Assembly: GCA_937921695.1 (NCBI GenBank)
Contig: CAKZTZ010000006.1
Coordinates: 1-64,000, forward strand
Reading direction: 5' to 3'
DNA length: 64,000 nt
DNA from: an uncultured Sulfolobales archaeon
GTDB taxonomy: Archaea; Thermoproteota; Thermoprotei_A; Sulfolobales; Acidilobaceae
Positions 34,903-43,278 of the stretch are shown piece by piece. Position 1 is the stretch's first letter. Each line of letters begins with the position of its first letter. Made by a program: the position numbers and the translations under genes. The notes under the pieces were generated by a model. The model made no database searches and was not told where the DNA came from. It was given only the letters and a program-made list of their open reading frames with translations.

Positions 34903-35559
34903 TTATGGCGTAGGTAGGGAGGGGTATATTAGGGGTTTAGCGAGGTTTACAGCCTTATTAAGCCTAGCCTCTACGTCATCCCAGTTTACTACGTTCCACC
35001 AGTTGTCCACATAGCTAGCCCTATCGTTCTTATACTGGAGGTAGTAAGCGTGCTCCCACACGTCTAAAACTAGTAGGGGCGCCATCCCAGCTGTCATGAG
35101 CAGGTTGTGTTTCTCAAGCTGGAGCACCCTTAACTCCCCAGTTAGAGGATCATATGTTAGGACAGCCCACCCAACCCCTTCAACAGTCTTAGCTGCCTGG
35201 CTGAACAAGCTCTTAAAGCCTTCGAAGCTGCCGAAGAACTTGTTGATATAATCTGCTGTTAGCCCTCCAGGCGCTCCTCCCCCCTTGCCTGGCGGGGCCA
35301 TGTTAGGCCAGAATATAGTGTGCATTATGTGCCCTCCATAGTTGAATGAGAAGTCTCTGAGTACAGCCCTCACATCTATTTGGATTTCACCTTTAAAGTG
35401 TCTCTCTATCTTCTCCAACGCAGCGTTAGCTCCTACAACGTAAGCGTTATGGTGTTTTGAATGGTGTAGCCTCATTATCTCCTCTATGATATAGGGTTCG
35501 AGAGCCTTATACGAGTATGGGAGTGGGGGTAGCTCGTACCTGGTATATGAAACCATCAC
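34903..35559 (-). CDS. sod: Superoxide dismutase, Fe/Mn family
   Basis: A 218-residue enzyme that converts superoxide to oxygen and peroxide. The metal ligands are all visible: His in RLHHSKHHNAYV, His in GGHIMHTIFWPNM, and Asp and His in LDVWEHAYYLQYKN. A Gly/Pro-rich insertion (APPGKGGGAPGG) after the second ligand is typical of crenarchaeal enzymes. Whether Fe or Mn is used cannot be told. It is divergent from fixC, separated by 140 bases. Confidence 0.96.
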   Translation of the reverse strand: MMVSYTRYELPPLPYSYKALEPYIIEEIMRLHHSKHHNAYVVGANAALEKIERHFKGEIQIDVRAVLRDFSFNYGGHIMHTIFWPNMAPPGKGGGAPGGLTADYINKFFGSFEGFKSLFSQAAKTVEGVGWAVLTYDPLTGELRVLQLEKHNLLMTAGMAPLLVLDVWEHAYYLQYKNDRASYVDNWWNVVNWDDVEARLNKAVNLAKPLIYPSLPTP

Positions 35560-35698
35560 CTTCCACCTCTATGCCTGGAGGGTGTAGCTTCGTCTGGAGT
35601 TTAAAACTCCAAGTATTAAGTTCTAGTTCTAATCCTCCTCTAACTTTATAGTTAACTATTTAAACATGGTTAAAAACACTTATAGTTGGTGATTATAA

Positions 35699-37000
35699 GT
35701 GAATATTCCATCAAAATTCGACACTATAGTAGTGGGCGCCGGGCCTGCAGGGTGCGCTTCAGCATACCTGCTAGCTAAGGCTGGGTTTAAAGTCTTAGTA
35801 CTTGAGAGGGGTAGGGGTGTAGGGAGTAAAGAATTGTGGGGTGGTAAAGCTTATGCTCAACCTTTAAGGGATGTTTGGCCAGAGCTTGATAAAGAAGCCC
35901 CTATACACAGGTGGGTGTCTAAGGAGAGGTTTAGCCTAGTGTGGGGTGAGAGGGCTTTAACAATAGAGTATAAGCTTGGTAGAAAAGTAGCGTTCACAAC
36001 ATACCTCACGGAGCTCGTAAACTGGATGGCTAGGAAAGCTGAAAACGCGGGCGCCCTGATAGTTGACGAGGTTAGAGTTGAGGAGATTGTGGTTAAAGAC
36101 GGTAAAGTCTTAGGGGTTAAGAGTGGCGACGACATTGTTTACGCCGATGCAGTCATAGATGCTGAAGGTGTAAACAGGCTGCTCCTCGAGAAGCTCGGCC
36201 TAGTTGATAAACTAAGCCCGGACCATGTAGCTCTAGGGGTTAAGGAAGTTCTAAGCTTAGACCCTAAGCTTATAGAGGAGAGGTTCATGTTAAACAGGAA
36301 TGAAGGGCTAGCGTGGTTCGTAGCTGGCGACATTACTCTGGGGCTCCCCGGAGGAGGCTTCATCTACACAATGAGAGACTCCATAAGTATAGGACTAGTA
36401 TTACCTATAGGCCCCGCAGCTAGAGCGGCTGAAAAAGGTCTTTTGAAAGAACACGTCTCCAGCCTAGTGGAAGCTTTCAGGCTCCACCCGTACTTCAGGA
36501 GTTTCTGGAGAGAAGCAGACGTTATAGAATATGGTGGTAGGATGACTATAGAAGCTGGCCTAAAACTTATGCCTAGGAAGCTTTACATGAACGGGCTCCT
36601 AGTAGTTGGGGATGCTGCAGGCTTCCTAGTAAACACAGGGTACACTATAAGGGGGGTCGACACGGCGGTTATAAGCGGTAAGCTAGCTGCAGAAGCTTTA
36701 ATAGATGCTTTCAACAATGGGGGGCCTACGGAGGAGAACCTTAAATCATACGAGGAGAAGGTTAAGAAAAGCTATATTTACAGTGAACTCAAAAACCATA
36801 GCGGCATAGGAGACGTTATGTCAGACCCCTTCTTCTTCCAGAAAATACCCCAGGTAGCTGTAAAAGCTGCTAGCAAACTGTTTGAGGCTGATTATGAAGA
36901 GCCTAAACTAATAAGAAGCTTTTTAAACGCTGCAAAAGAGGAGAATATAAGTTTGCTAAAAACAATATATAAATTAGGGAGGGTGGCTGGAAAGCTATGA
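35699..37000 (+). CDS. fixC: FixC/EtfC-like FAD-dependent oxidoreductase (ETF:quinone oxidoreductase type)
   Basis: A 433-residue flavoprotein from GTG 35699, a few dozen bases after a TATA-like ctatttaaac. It has the N-terminal FAD dinucleotide fold (TIVVGAGPAGCASAYLLAKAG), an internal DAEGVNRLL segment and the second FAD contact GLLVVGDAAGFLVNTGYTIRG, given here by its ends. In FixABCX complexes FixC takes electrons from the ETF and passes them to quinone. It is the first gene of a four-gene operon and overlaps fixX by four bases. Confidence 0.92.
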   Translation: MNIPSKFDTIVVGAGPAGCASAYLLAKAGFKVLVLERGRGVGSKELWGGKAYAQPLRDVWPELDKEAPIHRWVSKERFSLVWGERALTIEYKLGRKVAFTTYLTELVNWMARKAENAGALIVDEVRVEEIVVKDGKVLGVKSGDDIVYADAVIDAEGVNRLLLEKLGLVDKLSPDHVALGVKEVLSLDPKLIEERFMLNRNEGLAWFVAGDITLGLPGGGFIYTMRDSISIGLVLPIGPAARAAEKGLLKEHVSSLVEAFRLHPYFRSFWREADVIEYGGRMTIEAGLKLMPRKLYMNGLLVVGDAAGFLVNTGYTIRGVDTAVISGKLAAEALIDAFNNGGPTEENLKSYEEKVKKSYIYSELKNHSGIGDVMSDPFFFQKIPQVAVKAASKLFEADYEEPKLIRSFLNAAKEENISLLKTIYKLGRVAGKL

Positions 37001-37290
37001 GCTCTCAAACTTCAAGACTTAAAACTATGAAACTAGAGGAGCTCCTCCAAAGGAGCGTGTGGGATGTAGATGAAGAGAGGCACATTGAGATATTAAAGCA
37101 GGAAGGCCTCAGAGTCAATGCTTTAATACTCCTATGCCCCATGGGTTGTTATAGTATTGCAGGGGATAAGCTCATAATGAGCTATGAAGGCTGCGTCGAA
37201 TGCGGCACATGCAGGGTTCTAAGTAGGAGCGACCAGATTAGGTGGGAGCACCCTAAGAGTGGGAGGGGTATTCAGTATAGGTATATGTAG
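36997..37290 (+). CDS. fixX: Ferredoxin-like protein FixX
   Basis: A 97-residue iron-sulfur protein from ATG 36997. Cysteines occur in LCPMGCYS and GCVECGTCRVL, the arrangement of FixX, which has a single [4Fe-4S] cluster and a remnant of a second site. The C-terminal WEHPKSGRGIQYRY is a family feature. It partners FixC. Confidence 0.9.
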   Translation: MSSQTSRLKTMKLEELLQRSVWDVDEERHIEILKQEGLRVNALILLCPMGCYSIAGDKLIMSYEGCVECGTCRVLSRSDQIRWEHPKSGRGIQYRYM

Positions 37291-37300
37291 GTGGGGAGTC

Positions 37301-38143
37301 TTGAGAATAGTTGTGGGCATTAAATGGGTTCCAAACACTCAAGCCGTCAGGATCGATCCTGAGACTGGGACTTTGATAAGGAAAGGTGTCCCATCAATAG
37401 TCAACCCTCACGACCTCCCAGCTATAGAAGCTGCTTTAAGGTTGAGGGATACTGTAGGAGGGGAGGTTATAGCTTTCGCCATGGCGCCTCCCCCTGCTGT
37501 TAAAGGGTTGGAGTTAGCTCTCGGAATGGGGGTTGATAGGGCTATACTTATTACTGATAGGGTTTTTGCTGGTGCTGATACTTGGGCTACTAGTTACGTG
37601 CTTGGTAACGCTATAGTTAAGATTGAGAGGGAATATGGTAGGGTTGATTTGGCGGTTTTCGGGCAGGAGACTATAGATTCTAGTACAGCTCATATTCCAG
37701 GCCAGGTAGCTAGCTGGCTTAACTGGCCATACGCCTACTATGTTAGGGATATCCAAGTCTCAGGGGATAGTAAGATAAGGATTGTGAGGGAGCTTGAAGA
37801 ATATGTTGAAGAATACGAGGTAGAGCTTCCAGCAGTTTTAGGAATAGCTATGAGAGCTTTGAAGCCTAGGCCTGTATCCCTGTATAATAAGCTCAGGGCT
37901 AAACTCGATAAAAACGTCATCATTACATGGAGCAACTCCGATCTAAAACTAGACCCTAGATGTGTGGGTCTAAAAGGCTCCCCCACTATAGTAGCTAAGA
38001 CTATAGACATGCCTGAAGTGCCCAGGAAGAAAGAAGTTTACAAGCCCAGGGATCCTAGAGATGGAGCAAAATGGATAATTTCCAAGATAGTTGAAGACGA
38101 GAAGCTTAGAGAGCTCCTAGTTAAGAAGCTTTGGGGTGAGTAG
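37301..38143 (+). CDS. fixA: Electron transfer flavoprotein beta subunit FixA
   Basis: About 280 residues from TTG 37301, which follows a gtggggag ribosome-binding motif and gives the expected N-terminus (LRIVVGIKWVPNT). The frame is open from 37259. Recognisable parts are VNPHDLPAIEAALRLRD, the nucleotide-binding FGQETIDSSTAHIPGQVA and MRALKPRP. FixA binds the second cofactor (FAD in bifurcating ETFs) and faces the NADH site. Overlaps fixB by eight bases. Confidence 0.92.
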   Translation: MRIVVGIKWVPNTQAVRIDPETGTLIRKGVPSIVNPHDLPAIEAALRLRDTVGGEVIAFAMAPPPAVKGLELALGMGVDRAILITDRVFAGADTWATSYVLGNAIVKIEREYGRVDLAVFGQETIDSSTAHIPGQVASWLNWPYAYYVRDIQVSGDSKIRIVRELEEYVEEYEVELPAVLGIAMRALKPRPVSLYNKLRAKLDKNVIITWSNSDLKLDPRCVGLKGSPTIVAKTIDMPEVPRKKEVYKPRDPRDGAKWIISKIVEDEKLRELLVKKLWGE

Positions 38144-39227
38144 CTTGAAAATCGAATGTGAAAAACTATGCCCCGAATGGCCCTGCGAGCAGCCCGAAGA
38201 GTTTAAAAACGTCTGGGTTGTAATTGAAGCTTTCGAAGGCTCCATAAGCGAGCCAAGCCTACAAATGCTAACCCCGGGGAGGAAAATAGCTGACAAGCTC
38301 GGGGAGAAGCTTGTAGGGGTTCTCGCAGGCTATAGGGTTTCAGGGTTTGCAGAGGAGATTATAAAATATGGGGCAGACGAGGTTATAATTGTAGATGACC
38401 CCGGCCTCGAAACATATTATCCCAGAGTATACGCCCAGGTAATAATAGACCTAGCCAGGAAGTATAAGCCATCAGTAATCCTAGCACCAGCCACTAAGAT
38501 AGGGAGGGAGCTAGCCCCCTATGTAGCCAGCACTTTAAAAGCCGGGATAACGGCAGACTGCACAGACTTCGACGTAGATGAAAACACGAGGGACGTCCTA
38601 CTCATAAGACCCCCATTCGCAGCCATACTACTAGCCTTCATAAAAACACCTTTCAGGAGACCCCAAATAGGCACAGCAAGGCCCAACGTGTTCCCCATAC
38701 CCCAAAGAGATGAGAATAGGAAAGGAGAAGTCACATATGAAAGCGTCACCATTAAACCTGAAGACAAAATGAAACTAGTGTCCAGGAAGAAACTCCAAAG
38801 GGCAGAAGTTGGAGTGGAAAAAGCGGAAATAATCGTCTCAGGAGGCAGAGGCCTCGGAAGCCCAGAAGGCTTCAAACTCCTAGAAAACCTAGCAGAACTC
38901 ATAGACGGTGTCATAGGAGCCTCGAGAAAAGCAGTAGACGCAGGCTGGATGGAAGAATACAGGCAAGTAGGCCAAACAGGGAGAGCGGTAAAATCAGTAT
39001 TATACTTCGCCATAGGCATAAGCGGGTCAGCACAACACATGCTAGGAGTTAGAGAAGCGGGCAGGATAATAGCTGTAAACATAGACCCCGAAGCACCCAT
39101 ATTCACACAATCAGACTACGGAGTAATAGGAGACTACAGAGAAATAATCCCAGCACTCATAGAAGAACTAAAGAAAATAAAAGAAAAAGGGCCCAAAGCC
39201 CTAGAAGAGTATATGAGCAAAGAATAA
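38136..39227 (+). CDS. fixB: Electron transfer flavoprotein alpha subunit FixB
   Basis: A 363-residue FAD-binding protein from GTG 38136. The C-terminal FAD domain is clear: VSGGRGLGSPEGFKLLENLA, GASRKAVDAGWM, QVGQTGR, YFAIGISGSAQHMLG and VNIDPEAPIFTQSDYGVIGD, the last given in part. The N-terminal 25 residues add a Cys-bearing extension (CEKLCPEWPC) not found in all homologues. With FixA, FixC and FixX it would form an NADH:ferredoxin/quinone bifurcating complex like that described for Pyrobaculum EtfABCX; the bifurcating role is inference. Confidence 0.93.
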   Translation: MSSLKIECEKLCPEWPCEQPEEFKNVWVVIEAFEGSISEPSLQMLTPGRKIADKLGEKLVGVLAGYRVSGFAEEIIKYGADEVIIVDDPGLETYYPRVYAQVIIDLARKYKPSVILAPATKIGRELAPYVASTLKAGITADCTDFDVDENTRDVLLIRPPFAAILLAFIKTPFRRPQIGTARPNVFPIPQRDENRKGEVTYESVTIKPEDKMKLVSRKKLQRAEVGVEKAEIIVSGGRGLGSPEGFKLLENLAELIDGVIGASRKAVDAGWMEEYRQVGQTGRAVKSVLYFAIGISGSAQHMLGVREAGRIIAVNIDPEAPIFTQSDYGVIGDYREIIPALIEELKKIKEKGPKALEEYMSKE

Positions 39228-39294
39228 ACAAAAACACCCCACTAGCAACTTCTTTAAAACTCCAATTATATTCTGTGAAGGCTGTCACGCTCAT

Positions 39295-40645
39295 CTATTG
39301 CTCTCTTATAAGCAAGCCTGCATTTTCAAGTAGGTTTTTATAATCTTCAATGTATTCATAATCTTTGAAAGAATATTTAATTGCACAACCGTTTTCGATG
39401 CAAACTTCTGTGAAATCCATTTGAAATCCCGCATGAGCTATCATTATCCTCTTAACGGGAGGATCTACTTCTTTCTAAGTGTTATACATTGTTCACCTCC
39501 TATTTTCTTTATTTTTCTGCGGGCTTCCTTGCAATGATTTTTCACCACTCTAAACATGTCTGGCTCGTATGTCACTAGATGGCCGTGAACCTCACTAATC
39601 ATATTATAAAGATCCGCTAGCTTACGAAGGCTTTCAACGCTCACAGGCTCTAGAGGGGGGTTTAAACCATCTATAAGTTTTTCAACACTCTTACATGCGA
39701 ATAGAGATGGTAGAATTGCATAAATACTGTTAACATATAGTTCTACGCGTCTTTCCACTCTGGCAGTGCTAGCGACTATATTTATCTTTTTAGTCCACGT
39801 CTCTAAGATATTATTCAATATTTTATCATTGTGGCTACTTAGGAACTCGTAGCAAGAATAGATTAAAGGTAGGGGTAATGGATAGTAAAGTGAAGAGGCT
39901 ACATAGCGTGCTTGATCTAAATACTTCTCATACTCATCTAGATCTTCTCGGAACCCTGCGTCTTGGATGTTCTCACGTTGTTTCACAATGTTACTCGGTA
40001 TTGTGTGGGGTATATGGATGTTGCTTACAATCTCCTTATAAACTATGTTCAGGTTAAGTTCTAGAATGTTGTTTTCTATTTCCCTACACGTTTCATTATA
40101 AACCTTTCTAGGGGTGGGAGGGTAAGGGTCGCTATTGATTACCTCAATAGTTATCCCGGCTTTATTGTTTTTCCCTATTTGCCTTATAGCTGTTAAAGAT
40201 GCGATAGCCCTAGCTAAGTGTAAAGCTATGGATTGCATGAAGTTTATGCCGTGCGTCACGTCGAACACAACTTTTTTATTTGTCTACAATCATCTAATAT
40301 CTTGTCTAGTATTAAGCCCACTTTTAGCAGAGTCTTAGCTGTGAAGTCCCCAACCCCTCCCTTAAACTTCCACCTGCCGCCTGGTGATCCAATGCTAGGG
40401 CTAACAATAACATCAATAGGGGGAGGCTCCTCTCCTAGGTCATTCTTATAAATACATGAAACCATGTGTTTAATGAGATTTCTAACCTTCTCTTCTAGGT
40501 CATCATAGTTATTAAACTTTTCAACTTCGCACATGTTATTCCAGTATTCAGCGTAACATTTACCACACGTGCTCGGAACCTTAATTTTACCCTTGCAAAC
40601 ATCCTCATCTATATCTATAAGACTATCTAGAGTCACTAGTATCAC
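39295..40645 (-). pseudogene. csx1: csx1, CARF-HEPN CRISPR-associated ribonuclease, interrupted by two frameshifts
   Basis: Three consecutive reading frames together make one Csx1 of about 450 residues. The first (40645-40256, from GTG) has VSPSIGSPGGRWKFKGGVGDF and ends in QIKK. The second (from about 40270 to the stop at 39465) continues with VVFDVTHGINFMQ, the hallmark CARF ligand strand of Csx1. The third (about 39478 to the stop at 39295) carries VKRIMIAHAGFQ, the HEPN R-x4-H nuclease motif with its AHAG context. Both junctions need a -1 shift; the first is exactly at A AAA AAG (plus strand ctttttt, 40271-40277), the second in a purine run near 39470-39478. Csx1 is activated by cyclic oligoadenylate made by type III CRISPR complexes. 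No other cas gene or CRISPR array is in the window. It may be a decayed gene, a frameshifting gene, or two sequencing errors. Confidence 0.72.
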
Positions 40646-40653
40646 ACGACTAT

Positions 40654-40668
40654 TTCATATATATACGT
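40654..40668 (-). promoter_or_regulatory. TATA box of csx1
   Basis: On the minus strand cgtatatatatgaaa lies 10-25 bases before the GTG start, indicating a leaderless transcript. The intact promoter argues that the gene is, or recently was, expressed. Confidence 0.5.
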
Positions 40669-40909
40669 GAGTAGTGGTAGAGTGGAGCATGATTTCACCG
40701 ACCCCACTTGTTCTTCAGGAGACACGTATTTGACACAACCCCACATTGAAGGGGAGCCCCATGTAGAAATTATTAGGGTGTTGAAACTCTCTCCGCTCAT
40801 TATCTTCCCTCTCCAAACCCTCTACGTAAAGGGATAGTTAAATTTTAACATTTTGAGTATTGGCTGGCTTTAGTCTTGAGGATAGGGGGTCAGAGCCTGG
40901 GATTATTGA
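40669..40909. other. Intergenic stretch, no gene seen
   Basis: About 240 bases between the divergent csx1 and radical SAM genes. An A/T-rich gttaaattttaac near 40830-40845 may be the TATA box for the gene at 40910. No RNA motif recognised. Confidence 0.4.
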
Positions 40910-42076
40910 ATGTTACTAGCTGCGTGGGGGAGGTTATTAAGTTTTATTGCTCCTAGTTTCCACTTTTCTAGGTGCTACCTTAGCGTTGGGGGTGTTGGTT
41001 TGGATAGTGTTCCAGGTTTTGAGGGGGGTTTTCCTTGTTGTCTTGAGTTTAGAGGGTCTTTTTATGGGAGGCCTGTTTACCAGATTGTAGATCCTTTGCC
41101 TCTTGTCGGGCATATTGCTTTCGGCGTTATAGATAGGGGTACTAATGTTTTACAAGTTAGGCCTACGACTGTTTGCCAGCATTCGTGCATATTCTGTAGT
41201 GTTGATGCCGGGCCTAGGAGTATTACTAGGGCTTCAGAGTTCATAGTGGAGCCTCGGTGGCTTGTTAGGTGGGCTGTTGAAGCTGCCAGGTTTAAGGGTG
41301 GGGGTGTTGAGGCTTTACTTGATGGTGTGGGGGAGCCTCTCAGCCACCCCCAAATACTATCTATAATAAGGGGGCTTAAAGATTCAGGTTACATAGCTAG
41401 AGTTGCTGTTGAGACTCATGGGGGTTTTCTTAGTAGGAGGTTGGCTCTGGAGCTTGAGAAGGCGGGCCTCGATAGGATTAATCTAAGTGTTGACGCTGTG
41501 GATAAGGGTTTAGCTAGGAGTCTTGTGGGCGTCGAATGGTATGATGTAGAGAGGATCCTAGATACTGCTGCTTGGATACTTGAGAATACAAGTATAGATG
41601 TTGTGCTTACCCCTGTGGTAATCCCGGGCTTTAACGAGCTGGAGGTGAAGGCTCTCATAGAGTGGGCTAGAAGGCGCGGGGCTAGGAGGAAGAGTGGGTG
41701 GCCCACGGGGGTTCTAATACAGAAGTATGAGGTTCACAAGTATGGGAGGAAAATTAGGGGGGTTAGAGAGTGGGGATGGTCTAGGTTTTACACGTGGCTT
41801 AGGAGGCTTGAAAGAGAGGCAAAGTATAGGCTTATAGTTGAGCCTGAAGAGTTGGGCTTCGAGAAGAGGCCTAGCCTTGAGAAGCCTTATCGTGTAGGCG
41901 ATAAAGTTAAAGTTATAGTTGTAGGCCCCGGGTGGCATTGGGGTGAGACTCTAGCTATGGACTTTAAACAGTATAGGGTTATAGCTATAGTGGGTGATAA
42001 GGATTTAAAGCCCTCCCAGAAACTGTCTGTAGTGATTGTAAGGGATACAGATAACATTTACGTGGCTAACGCTTAA
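40910..42076 (+). CDS. Radical SAM protein with C-terminal TRAM domain
   Basis: A 388-residue protein from ATG 40910; TTG 41000 is an alternative start that removes a Phe/Tyr-rich leader. The radical SAM cluster motif CxxxCxxC is in TTVCQHSCIFCSVDAG, followed by a GVGEPLSHP glycine loop. The last 60 residues (YRVGDKVKVIVVGPGWHWGE to RDTDNIYVANA) form a TRAM RNA-binding barrel. TRAM plus radical SAM suggests an RNA modification enzyme, but it lacks the MiaB/MTTase N-terminal domain. Substrate unknown. Confidence 0.82.
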   Translation: MLLAAWGRLLSFIAPSFHFSRCYLSVGGVGLDSVPGFEGGFPCCLEFRGSFYGRPVYQIVDPLPLVGHIAFGVIDRGTNVLQVRPTTVCQHSCIFCSVDAGPRSITRASEFIVEPRWLVRWAVEAARFKGGGVEALLDGVGEPLSHPQILSIIRGLKDSGYIARVAVETHGGFLSRRLALELEKAGLDRINLSVDAVDKGLARSLVGVEWYDVERILDTAAWILENTSIDVVLTPVVIPGFNELEVKALIEWARRRGARRKSGWPTGVLIQKYEVHKYGRKIRGVREWGWSRFYTWLRRLEREAKYRLIVEPEELGFEKRPSLEKPYRVGDKVKVIVVGPGWHWGETLAMDFKQYRVIAIVGDKDLKPSQKLSVVIVRDTDNIYVANA

Positions 42077-42194
42077 CAACTATTATCAAGCCTTTAAACC
42101 CCCTCTTTAATTCGTCTATTGTCTTAAAGTTCTTTCGTTTTTAGTCTAAAAGTTTAAATAGGGGGTCAGCACACCCCTAGCTAGGTGTAAAGGT

Positions 42195-43265
42195 TTGCCT
42201 CAACCGAGGCCCGAGACAGCAACAGGAATCCACGGGTGGGGCGTCTACGTGCCTAGGTTTAGGATTAAAATGGAGTATATAGCGAGAGAATGGGGCTGGA
42301 GCGATAGCCAGTGGAAAGCCCTAGCTATGATTGAGAAGGCTGTAGCAGGCCCCGATGAAGACTCCACGACAATGGGGTTGGAGGCGGCCGCGTACGCCCT
42401 GAAAAGGGCTGGCGTAGACCCCGGGGATGTGGGCGCAGTCTTCTTCGGGACAGAGTCTAAGCCCTATGCTGTTAAGCCTAGCGCCACTATAATAGCTGAA
42501 GCTCTAGGTGTAACCCCCGTAACTATGGCGAGCGACCTCGAGTTCGCCTGTAGGGCTGCGAGCGAGGGCCTTAGAGCTTCTCTAGGCCTCGTGGCGTCCG
42601 GCATGATTAAATACGCTATAGTAATTGGGAGCGACACTGCTCAGGCTAACCCTGGGGATGTCCTAGAGTTTACAGCCTCTAGCGGGGCTGCAGCCTATGT
42701 TGTTGGGCCTAGCTCTGGTTCGGCCGCTGTATTCGAGGGTAGCTACACTTATGTTACGGACACTCCAGACTTTTGGAGGCGCGAAGGATCACCCTATCCT
42801 AGGCATGGCGAGGGGTTTACTGGGGAGCCCGCTTATTTCGCCCACATAATAGGGGCTGTGAGGGGGTTAATGGATAATCTCGGCTTTAAACCTTCAGACT
42901 TCAAATATGCAGTTTTCCACCAGCCTAACGGCAGGTTCCCCTTGAAAGTGGGGGAGATGCTCGGGTTTAAGCCTGAACAGTTGAAGGCAGGGATCGTGAC
43001 ACCCCTCATAGGTAACACTTATAACGGGAGCGCCCTCATAGGCCTGGCGAGGATCCTTGACAACGCCGCACCAGGCGACAGAGTTCTAGTAGCGCCTTTC
43101 GGTAGCGGGGCTGGGAGCGACGCTTACAGCATCATAGTCACGGACGCTATAGAGGAGAAGAGGGGTAAAGCTCCTAAAGTTGACGAGTTAGTATCTAAAA
43201 AAATCATGATAGATTACTCTACATACGCGAAGTTCAGGAACATGATCAAAATAGTGAGAGAGTAA
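42195..43265 (+). CDS. Hydroxymethylglutaryl-CoA synthase, archaeal type
   Basis: A 356-residue enzyme from TTG 42195 that condenses acetyl-CoA with acetoacetyl-CoA. The thiolase-fold nucleophile is Cys 119 (DLEFACRAASEG), the general-acid His lies in YAVFHQPNGRFP, and the glutamate in GTESKPYAVKPSA. It is the first gene of a tight operon with a thiolase, a DUF35 scaffold protein and HMG-CoA reductase, which together lead from acetyl-CoA to mevalonate for archaeal lipids. In methanogens the synthase, thiolase and DUF35 form one complex that channels acetoacetyl-CoA. Confidence 0.94.
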   Translation: MPQPRPETATGIHGWGVYVPRFRIKMEYIAREWGWSDSQWKALAMIEKAVAGPDEDSTTMGLEAAAYALKRAGVDPGDVGAVFFGTESKPYAVKPSATIIAEALGVTPVTMASDLEFACRAASEGLRASLGLVASGMIKYAIVIGSDTAQANPGDVLEFTASSGAAAYVVGPSSGSAAVFEGSYTYVTDTPDFWRREGSPYPRHGEGFTGEPAYFAHIIGAVRGLMDNLGFKPSDFKYAVFHQPNGRFPLKVGEMLGFKPEQLKAGIVTPLIGNTYNGSALIGLARILDNAAPGDRVLVAPFGSGAGSDAYSIIVTDAIEEKRGKAPKVDELVSKKIMIDYSTYAKFRNMIKIVRE

Positions 43266-43278
43266 GGGGTGAACCCTT

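Noticed and set aside
39580-39770. RVVKNH near the C-terminus of the middle csx1 frame as HEPN motif
   Set aside because: The third frame contains the more typical R-IMI-AH-AGF at the expected C-terminal position, so the earlier match is likely chance.
39465-40268. A separate 267-residue gene starting at GTG 40268
   Set aside because: Its first residues are the internal CARF strand of Csx1, so it is the middle of a frameshifted gene and not an independent one.
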